Assembly: GCA_021783235.1 (NCBI GenBank)
Contig: JAJXUD010000027.1
Location: 1-56,943 of the forward strand
Direction of reading: 5' to 3'
DNA from: Myxococcales bacterium
Lineage (GTDB): Bacteria; Myxococcota; Myxococcia; Myxococcales; JAKAPL01
Length of the DNA: 56,943 bases
The notes below the pieces were generated by a model that saw only the letters and a list, made by a program, of their open reading frames with translations, was not told the origin of the DNA and searched no databases. Each line of letters starts with the position of its first letter. The first letter of the stretch is position 1. Shown one piece after another: positions 51,335 through 56,943 of the stretch. The position numbers were made by a program, and so were the translations under genes.

Positions 51335-52037
51335 GGGCGTTCTCCTCGGCCTCGAGCACCAGGGTCCGGAGCGCGGTGTTCGGCTGGCGCAAGGTCTCGT
51401 AGTAGCGCTGCCGATCGATGGCATGAATGATCGCCGGGAGGTAGCGGTAGCGCAAGAGTACGAGGTTCATCAAGAGGCGCGCCACCCGGCCCGAGTTCTC
51501 CGTGTACGGGAAGATCTGCATGAAGCCGTAGTGGACGACGGCCGCCTGCTTGATCGGGTGGTACTCCTTGAACTCGGCGGTGCCGCTGAAATCGAGCAGC
51601 TTCTGCATGCCGTCGGCGATCTTCCCGGGCGCGTGGATGTCGTGGAAGTAGGTCCGATGCAGCGGCATGTCCTTGCGGAAGACCGCCTTGTCCTTCCCGT
51701 CGATGCCCTTGCCGAGCAGTTCGTAGAGCTTCTTGACGAGGCTCAGGTTCATCTTGAGCTTCGAGCTGGGCGCCTCGGCACGCACGAGGCGGATCGCCTC
51801 GCGCAGGTTTCGAATCTCCTGGTAGACCGGGGCGAGGGTCGCGTCGGAGACGGGATCGCCTGCAAGCGCCTGCGCGAGCTCGGGGGCGCTGAGCACGATG
51901 CCCTCGAGCGCGTTGTCGTGGTAGATCCACGAGAGTTCGAGCTTCCGCTCGAACTCGTCCGCCTGCGAGCGGTGGTCGGCGAGGAGCTCCCAGAAGGACT
52001 CCATCCGATCGTCGACGTCGATGTAGCGCGTTCGCAT
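51243..52037 (-). CDS. Fic-domain protein with degenerate active site
   Basis: A 264-residue protein; the ATG at 52037 follows GGAG at 6-nt spacing. The Fic core helices are present (PIKQAAVVHYGFMQI and later RLLMNLVLLRYRYLPAIIH). The catalytic motif, normally H-[FY]-x-x-[DE]GNGR, reads F176-P-Y-T-E-N-S-G-R184: the His is Phe and the N is Ser. The N-terminal segment IYHDNALEGIVLS matches the inhibitory-helix region ([ST]-x3-E-[GN]) of self-inhibited Fic proteins. AMPylation as usually understood should not work; a phosphotransfer variant, pseudoenzyme or regulatory role is possible. The first 90 bp of the cytochrome gene overlap its end. Confidence 0.82.
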   Translation of the reverse strand: MRTRYIDVDDRMESFWELLADHRSQADEFERKLELSWIYHDNALEGIVLSAPELAQALAGDPVSDATLAPVYQEIRNLREAIRLVRAEAPSSKLKMNLSLVKKLYELLGKGIDGKDKAVFRKDMPLHRTYFHDIHAPGKIADGMQKLLDFSGTAEFKEYHPIKQAAVVHYGFMQIFPYTENSGRVARLLMNLVLLRYRYLPAIIHAIDRQRYYETLRQPNTALRTLVLEAEENALENAFKYFDQLRVREQPAPRRQRRRRAAGA

Positions 52038-52128
52038 CAGTCGCTCCGGAGCCGTGCTCGGGGCATCTCGGGACGCCCTCCGCGACGCGCGGCACCCTAG
52101 CGACAACCTTGGGAATTGTCAACGTTTT

Positions 52129-53484
52129 TCAGCGTCTACCCGGGGGAGGGGTCGGCGCATCGGGGCCGACGAACGGGGTAGCGGCCGGCAGCTCGACCGG
52201 CTGGGCGGCAAAGTAGAGCCGGCACGCCTGATCGAGGAGAGAAGGGGTGAGATCGGGCTCCACCCCCTGGAAGGCCGCGATGTCGCTGGAAATTTGCAGC
52301 AGATCGCGAGGATGGCAGGCCCGCAGTGGCCGCCGCTCGCGCCGGTAGACGTGCTCGAGCAGCCAGTCGACCATCCGGGGGTCGTGGGCAATCCCCTGTG
52401 ACTCGCAGAGCCGGCGAAAGATCTCGCGGAACGAAGCCTCGTCGGGGTCCCCGAGATGAACCTTGTACTTGATGCGCCGCAGGAAGGCCTCGTCGACGAG
52501 ATCCTGCGGGTCGAGGTTCGTGGAGAAGAGCACGATCTCCTCCATCGGCACCTCGAACTTGCGGCCGGTGCGGAGCGAGAGCAGGTCGACCCGCTTCTCG
52601 AGCGGGATGATCCAGCGGTTCAGCATCTCTCGCGCCGCGACCTTCTGCCGGCCGAAGTCGTCGACGAGCAGCATGCCGCCGTTCGCCTTGAGGTGGCAGG
52701 GGGCCTCGTAGACGTTGGTGGACTCGTCGTGGGCGAGGTCCAGCATCTCGAGGGTCAGTTCGCCGCCGACGACGAGGAACGGGCGGCGGCAGGCGACCCA
52801 GCGGCGATCGTAGGCTCCCTCCGGCTCCTCGACCGGAATGTGCCAAGCCCGGTCGTGGACCACGATCACCTGCCCGTCGACCTCGATGGCGTGAGGCACG
52901 ACCACTGCCCCGCCGAGACTCTGAGCGAGCGCCTCGGCGAGCGCGGTCTTGCCGTTTCCCGGCTCGCCGAAGAGGAAGAGCGCCCGCGCCGAGGAGAGCG
53001 CGGGGCCGAGGTCGTCGAGCAGGCTCTGGTCGAAGACCAGGTGCGAGGTGGACAGGAGCAGCGACTGGCGATCGATCCGCTGCGGCACGGTGCTCTGCGC
53101 GACCACCTGCGCCGAGTACTGAGAGAGCGGTACGGGCGCGGGGCCGACGTAGGCCGAGCGGTTCATCGCGTCGCGCGCCGCCTCGCGCCCCTTCGTCGTG
53201 AGCGTGAACGTGACCGAGGCGCGACCGAACCCCTTGCCGCCGCGCAGCTCGACGTACTGCTCCTGGGCGAGGAAGTCGAAGACCCCGTCCATCACCCCTC
53301 CCCAGGGGAGCCGCATCTCCTGGGCGATCTGCAGCCCCGAGTCGAGGCCACCCTGATAGAGGTGCTTGAGCGCGAGCGCCGAGAGGAGACTCTCGGGCAG
53401 CCCGGTCTCCTCGACCGTGCGCGGCTCGGCGGGGGCGAGCGCGAGCCCAGCCTCGCCGGCTTCCTCTAGAGGAAGGTCAGCCAC
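52129..53484 (-). CDS. AAA+ ATPase with N-terminal winged-helix domain
   Basis: A 451-residue protein. The N-terminal part (about 28-110) looks like a winged helix (LSALALKHLYQGGLDSGLQIAQEM...GFGRASVTFTLTTKGREAA). The AAA+ module has Walker A GEPGNGKT (173-180), Walker B MLLVDDFG (271-278), sensor-1-like LFSTNLDP and an arginine-finger-like FLRRIKYK. The remaining C-terminus is helical with RACHPRDLLQISSDIAAF. The GTG start at 53484 overlaps the 3' end of ilvE by 19 bp. The family resembles predicted ATPases of COG0714 style; the target is unknown. Confidence 0.75.
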   Translation of the reverse strand: MADLPLEEAGEAGLALAPAEPRTVEETGLPESLLSALALKHLYQGGLDSGLQIAQEMRLPWGGVMDGVFDFLAQEQYVELRGGKGFGRASVTFTLTTKGREAARDAMNRSAYVGPAPVPLSQYSAQVVAQSTVPQRIDRQSLLLSTSHLVFDQSLLDDLGPALSSARALFLFGEPGNGKTALAEALAQSLGGAVVVPHAIEVDGQVIVVHDRAWHIPVEEPEGAYDRRWVACRRPFLVVGGELTLEMLDLAHDESTNVYEAPCHLKANGGMLLVDDFGRQKVAAREMLNRWIIPLEKRVDLLSLRTGRKFEVPMEEIVLFSTNLDPQDLVDEAFLRRIKYKVHLGDPDEASFREIFRRLCESQGIAHDPRMVDWLLEHVYRRERRPLRACHPRDLLQISSDIAAFQGVEPDLTPSLLDQACRLYFAAQPVELPAATPFVGPDAPTPPPGRR

Positions 53485-54392
53485 TCGTGGTAGCGGGCCT
53501 GCTCCCCGCGGGTGACCTGCTTGTAGAGCTCCTGAATCTGGCGCGTCACCGGGCCGGGGAGCCCCGCCCCCACCTGCCGGTTGTCGACCTCCCGGCACGG
53601 CGTGATCTCGGCCGCGGTGCCCGAGAAGAAGACCTCGTCGGCGGTGTAGAGCGCGTCGCGCGTGAAGGTCCGCTCCTCGACGGGAATCTCCTTGTCGCGG
53701 GCGAGCCTCAGCACCGTGTCGCGGGTGACGCCGGGCAGGATGGGCGAGGTGAGCGGAGGGGTGAAGAGGACCCCGTCCTTCACCATGAAGACGTTCTCGC
53801 CGGAGCCCTCGGCAACGAGGCCCTGCGCGTCGAGCAGGATCGCCTCGTCGTAGCCGGCGAGCACCGCCTCGCGCTTCGCGAGCACCGAGTTGACGTACTG
53901 CCCGGTGATCTTTCCCTTCGCCATGCCCGCGTTCACCGATGGGCGCGTCAGGGAGGAGACCTTGGCGCGGATGCCGCGCTTGAGCCCCTCCTCGCCCAGG
54001 TAGGCCGCCCAGGGCCAGCAGGAGATGGAGACGCGGATGGGGTTGACCGCGCCGAGCCCCATGGCGCCGTCGCCCAGAAAGGCGATGGGCCGAAGGTAGC
54101 CCTCCGTCATCTTGTTGGCCCGCAAGATCTCGAGGCACGCGGCCACCAGGTCGGCCTTCGCGAACGGGATCTCGAGCAGGCAGATGTGAGCCGAGTCGTA
54201 GAGCCGCTGGACGTGCTCCCGGAGCCGGAAGACGGCCGAGCGGCCGTCCTTCTGCGCGTAGCAGCGGATCCCCTCGAAGACCCCGAGGCCGTAGTGGAGG
54301 CTGTGGGTGAGGATCGGGACCCGAGCGTCATCCCAGGCGACCAACCGCCCGTCCAGCCAGATCTTCTCGGACTTCTTGACGCCATCCGCCAT
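53466..54392 (-). CDS. ilvE: Branched-chain-amino-acid aminotransferase
   Basis: A 308-residue class IV PLP aminotransferase for the last step of Leu, Ile and Val synthesis. Motifs: HYGLGVFEGIR near residues 33-43, the PLP lysine K161 in GKITGQYVNS, EGSGENVFMV, and late FFSGTAAEITP. Length is normal for IlvE. The AAA+ gene starts inside its last codons. Confidence 0.96.
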   Translation of the reverse strand: MADGVKKSEKIWLDGRLVAWDDARVPILTHSLHYGLGVFEGIRCYAQKDGRSAVFRLREHVQRLYDSAHICLLEIPFAKADLVAACLEILRANKMTEGYLRPIAFLGDGAMGLGAVNPIRVSISCWPWAAYLGEEGLKRGIRAKVSSLTRPSVNAGMAKGKITGQYVNSVLAKREAVLAGYDEAILLDAQGLVAEGSGENVFMVKDGVLFTPPLTSPILPGVTRDTVLRLARDKEIPVEERTFTRDALYTADEVFFSGTAAEITPCREVDNRQVGAGLPGPVTRQIQELYKQVTRGEQARYHEWLTFL

Positions 54393-54500
54393 GGGAAGCC
54401 TCGCGCTCGGGTGGTTCGGAAGAATCTCCGCCGATCTGTGGCGACGTTATAGACGCCAAAAGTCGGCAGTCAAGCCGCACGCCGGCCGCGCGCCCAGCGC

Positions 54501-54965
54501 TCAGGCTGGGCCGAGCGCCTTCGACATCTTGACGTGGGGCATTCCGGCCTCATCGAAGACGGCGCCGAACGGCTCGTAGCCTTCGCCTTCGTAGAAGCCC
54601 TTCGACATCACCTGGGCGTGGAGGACGATACCGTCGAGGCCGAGCTCGCGGGCGCGGGCCTCGAGCGCACCGAGGATCTTCCGGCCGATGCCCCCCTTGC
54701 GGTGGGAGGCGAGCACGGCCATCCGGCCGACCCGACCCCAGCGCCCCTTCTCGCCCTCGGGCGGCTCCTGGCCGGAGACGAGGCGACCGGTCCCGACGGC
54801 ATGGCCTCCCAGCATCGCGAGGACGTGGTAGGCGGTCTCGTCCTGGTCGTCGCGCTCGATGTCCTGTGGAACGGCCTGCTCCTCGATGAAGACCACCTCG
54901 CGGATGGCGAGGGCGGCCGCGAGGTCGCCTGGGCCCTTCACCGGCTCGATCCGAATCTCCGCCAT
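54501..54965 (-). CDS. GNAT-family N-acetyltransferase (ElaA-like)
   Basis: A 154-residue enzyme; the ATG at 54965 has GGAGAG upstream. The pattern VVFIEEQAVPQDIERDDQDETAYHVLA at the N-terminal half and RMAVLASHRKGGIGRKILGALE (motif A, acetyl-CoA binding) with HAQVMSKGFYEGEGYEPFG fit the ElaA-like group of GNATs. Substrate unknown. The gene is 108 bp from ilvE and may be separately transcribed. Confidence 0.88.
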   Translation of the reverse strand: MAEIRIEPVKGPGDLAAALAIREVVFIEEQAVPQDIERDDQDETAYHVLAMLGGHAVGTGRLVSGQEPPEGEKGRWGRVGRMAVLASHRKGGIGRKILGALEARARELGLDGIVLHAQVMSKGFYEGEGYEPFGAVFDEAGMPHVKMSKALGPA

Positions 54966-55129
54966 CGGCTCTCCACTCCGCCCCCTGCAACGCCGCCGCA
55001 GCATCTACCGGAGGTGCCCGCCGGCGGTCAACCCTGGGGACCGCCGAAAGCTGGATCGGCGGCCTCGCCTAGGTTACTGTCTTGCCGCAGGATCGCGCCT
55101 GAAGCAGATCCTCACCAGCGAACGAGGCC

Positions 55130-56943
55130 ATGCCGAAGCAGCAGCTCTTGCTCATCGACAGCGACGCGAAGAGCCTGAGCGTCATGGAGGTGAGCCTCAA
55201 GAACGCGGGCTTCTCCGTGACCACCGCGGTCAACGGTCAGGACGCCTACGAGAAGCTCCAGCTCTCGGCGCCGGACCTCGTCCTCTCGGACACCCGCATG
55301 CCAGAGCTCGACGGCTTCGAGCTCTGCAAGCGGCTCAAGGGCAGCGAGACACTCGGGCGAATCCCCTTCGTCTTCCTGACCAGCCAGAAGTCCGTCGCCG
55401 ACCGAGTCCGCGGGCTCGAACTCGGCGCGGACGACTACCTGACGAAGCCGATCTACATCAAGGAGATCGTCACCCGGGTGAAGCTCGTGCTGCAGCGGCG
55501 CGAGAAGGAGCGGCTCGAGTCGAAGAGTTCCGGGACGAGCGGCGCCTTCCAGGGCAGCCTGAGCGACATGGGGCTCGTCGATCTGGTGCAGACCCTCGAG
55601 TCCAGCCGGAAGAACGGCACGATCCGGATTCGGCTCGGCAAGGCGGGCGAGGCGGAGTCGCGAATCTGGATCCGCGAGGGAAAGGTCGTCGACGCCGAAC
55701 ACGGCAAGCTGACCGCCGAGGGCGCGTTCTACCGGCTCCTCTCGGTGGTGGAGGGGACCTTCACCATCGAATTCGGCCAGATCGACCGCGCCGATCGGAT
55801 CTCGCTTTCGTCGCAAGGGCTTCTGCTGGAGGGGATGCGCCGGCTCGACGAGCGAGGACGGCTGCTCGAGCAGATCCCACCGCTGTCCGGGGTCTTCGAA
55901 CTCGACTACGCGGGGCTCGTCGGCAAGCTGCCGAAGATCCCGGACGAAGTGAACGGGCTCTTGCGGCTCGTGGACGGCCAGCGATCGCTCTCCGAGGTCG
56001 TCGACGACGCGCCGTTCGACGAGACCACCGCGCTCGGGCTCATCGCGAAGCTCTACTTCGAGGGGCTTCTCCTCCCCGTGACGCCGGCGGGGACGCGAGC
56101 CGCCGAGCCGATCGGTCCAGCGGCCGTCGAATCCGGGCCTGCCGAGGCTTTCCGCGAGGCGGTCCCCGCTCCCGCGCCGGCCCAGCCTTCGCCGCCGCCC
56201 CAGGCGACCTTCGAGCCGCCGGCGGCGGAGACTCCGGAAAGGCCAGCCGAGCCCGCCGCCTGGTTCACCGCTCCCGAGGACGACTCGCTCGCACACGAAC
56301 TCACCCAGGGCCCGAGGGAGGAGGCTGCTCCCCGCGCCGAGGAGCCCGCGCCCGAAGCTGTCCCCGAGGCGGCCCCGCTCCACATCGTGCGCTTCCCGTC
56401 CAGCCGGCGCACCGAGCGCGAGGGCGTCGCGCAGCAGGGGCACCAGGCGCCTGCGAACGAGCACTCCTTCTTCGACGCGCCGGCGAGTTCGTCCCACGAG
56501 TCGCGCGCCGAGAGGCCGGCGGCGGCCCGGGCCGCCGGCTCCGAGGCGACGGCGGCGCGGCGGAGCCCAGTCGGCTGGGTCGCGGCCGCGGTCGCGATCG
56601 GCGCGACGGCCCTTGCCGCCGTGATCCTCGTCCGCGGGAAGTCGACGGAGGCGGCTCCGGAAACGTCGCTCGCCCCGGCGCGGAAGCCGCTGGAGGCGCT
56701 GCCCCCGCCCCCGAGTCCCCCCGCTCCGACGCCAGCCCCCGCGACGCCGTCTCCCCTTCCCGCTCCCGTGGCAGCGCAGGCCCCCGTCGTCCCGCCGCCC
56801 GCCGCGACCGCCCCAGCGCCCGCGGCCATCCCACCCGCGCCGATCCCGCCCGCCGCGCCCAACCCACCCGCCGCCCCCGCCCCCCCCCCGCCGGCCGCGC
56901 CCGCCGCCGCCCCGCCCGCCGCCCCCCCCCCCCCCCCCCCCCC
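55130..56943 (+). CDS. Response regulator with DUF4388/PATAN domain, 3' truncated
   Basis: Translated from the ATG at 55130; no stop is reached before the window end, so the gene is partial (604 codons visible). A receiver domain (D54 in LSDTRMP, T84, K106 in LTKPI) is followed by a PATAN/DUF4388 domain (about 140-250: [26 protein letters not shown]...[11 protein letters not shown]) and a helical domain (about 250-335, with [18 protein letters not shown]). A Pro/Ala/Glu-rich linker, one transmembrane helix (481-502, [19 protein letters not shown]) and a Pro/Ala-rich tail end the visible part. Such proteins are typical of Myxococcota. The transmembrane segment makes it an unusual membrane-anchored regulator. 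Confidence 0.88.
   Translation, partial: MPKQQLLLIDSDAKSLSVMEVSLKNAGFSVTTAVNGQDAYEKLQLSAPDLVLSDTRMPELDGFELCKRLKGSETLGRIPFVFLTSQKSVADRVRGLELGADDYLTKPIYIKEIVTRVKLVLQRREKERLESKSSGTSGAFQGSLSDMGLVDLVQTLESSRKNGTIRIRLGKAGEAESRIWIREGKVVDAEHGKLTAEGAFYRLLSVVEGTFTIEFGQIDRADRISLSSQGLLLEGMRRLDERGRLLEQIPPLSGVFELDYAGLVGKLPKIPDEVNGLLRLVDGQRSLSEVVDDAPFDETTALGLIAKLYFEGLLLPVTPAGTRAAEPIGPAAVESGPAEAFREAVPAPAPAQPSPPPQATFEPPAAETPERPAEPAAWFTAPEDDSLAHELTQGPREEAAPRAEEPAPEAVPEAAPLHIVRFPSSRRTEREGVAQQGHQAPANEHSFFDAPASSSHESRAERPAAARAAGSEATAARRSPVGWVAAAVAIGATALAAVILVRGKSTEAAPETSLAPARKPLEALPPPPSPPAPTPAPATPSPLPAPVAAQAPVVPPPAATAPAPAAIPPAPIPPAAPNPPAAPAPPPPAAPAAAPPAAPPPPPP
56925..56943. other. Terminal poly-C run
   Basis: The window ends in an uninterrupted C run (about 56925-56943) inside a Pro/Ala-coding region. 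It looks like a contig end or an unresolved homopolymer rather than biology. Confidence 0.6.

Overview
The window is a high-GC, gene-dense bacterial chromosome segment. Its content points to Myxococcota or a close relative (the former Deltaproteobacteria). The pointers are a MYXO-CTERM-type sorting tail, several Cys-rich exported proteins with Asp-Gly-Gly-rich linkers, a Tgl-like pilotin lipoprotein, a response regulator fused to a DUF4388/PATAN domain, a LexA operator resembling the Myxococcus type, and a bacterial sphingolipid cluster. No rRNA, tRNA, CRISPR array or insertion sequence was recognised. The last bases are a poly-C run that looks like a contig end.

Layout. 0.2-5.2 kb: a MYXO-CTERM DUF4091 protein, then a GT4 glycosyltransferase and O-antigen-ligase-like pair, and a CheY-like regulator. 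5.3-11.1 kb: a methyltransferase and a proteostasis block on the minus strand (ftsH, a 75-residue sigma-70 region-1.1-like protein, grpE, a DegP/HtrA protease). 11.4-15.8 kb: a lipoprotein, a Cys-rich lipoprotein, lexA with a probable operator, and an amidohydrolase. 16-20.5 kb: a lone Flp-type pilin with a clear terminator, and two related polytopic membrane proteins flanking a TIGR01777 epimerase. 20.6-24.1 kb: a VWA-like lipoprotein and a Cys-rich repeat protein, followed by an unusual palindromic 21-bp repeat array. 24.1-27.1 kb: an apparent operon with a Tgl-like TPR lipoprotein, a RodZ-like HTH membrane protein and recO. 27.1-30.4 kb (minus): queE, a lytic transglycosylase, two phasin-like proteins, pyrD. 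30.5-34.8 kb (plus): a SurA-like chaperone, rimI, a DnaJ/CbpA homologue with CbpM, a HEAT-repeat protein, and an exported repeat protein. 34.8-39.3 kb (minus): plsB and a hybrid histidine kinase. 39.4-44.4 kb: the sphingolipid block, with a PAP2-type phosphotransferase divergent from serine palmitoyltransferase, a GNAT-fold ceramide synthase and a ceramide reductase. 44.4-47.8 kb: an IgGFc-binding-like Cys-repeat protein and a small basic exported protein. 47.9-55 kb (minus): a DUF885 metallopeptidase-like protein, a copper type II monooxygenase-like lipoprotein, a cytochrome-c-like lipoprotein, a Fic protein lacking its catalytic His, an AAA+ ATPase, ilvE and a GNAT. 55.1 kb to the end: a truncated response regulator/PATAN protein.

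Themes. Much of the window serves the envelope: phospholipid and sphingolipid synthesis, polysaccharide, pilus assembly, peptidoglycan turnover and exported proteins. Proteostasis factors are grouped in two places. Many neighbouring genes overlap by 4 nt (ATGA, GTGA or TTGA), which supports several operons. The least explained features are the 21-bp palindrome array upstream of the tgl-like operon, the stand-alone sigma region 1.1-like protein, the pseudo-active-site Fic protein, and the copper monooxygenase/cytochrome pair. Function calls rest on motif reading only; no database search was possible.
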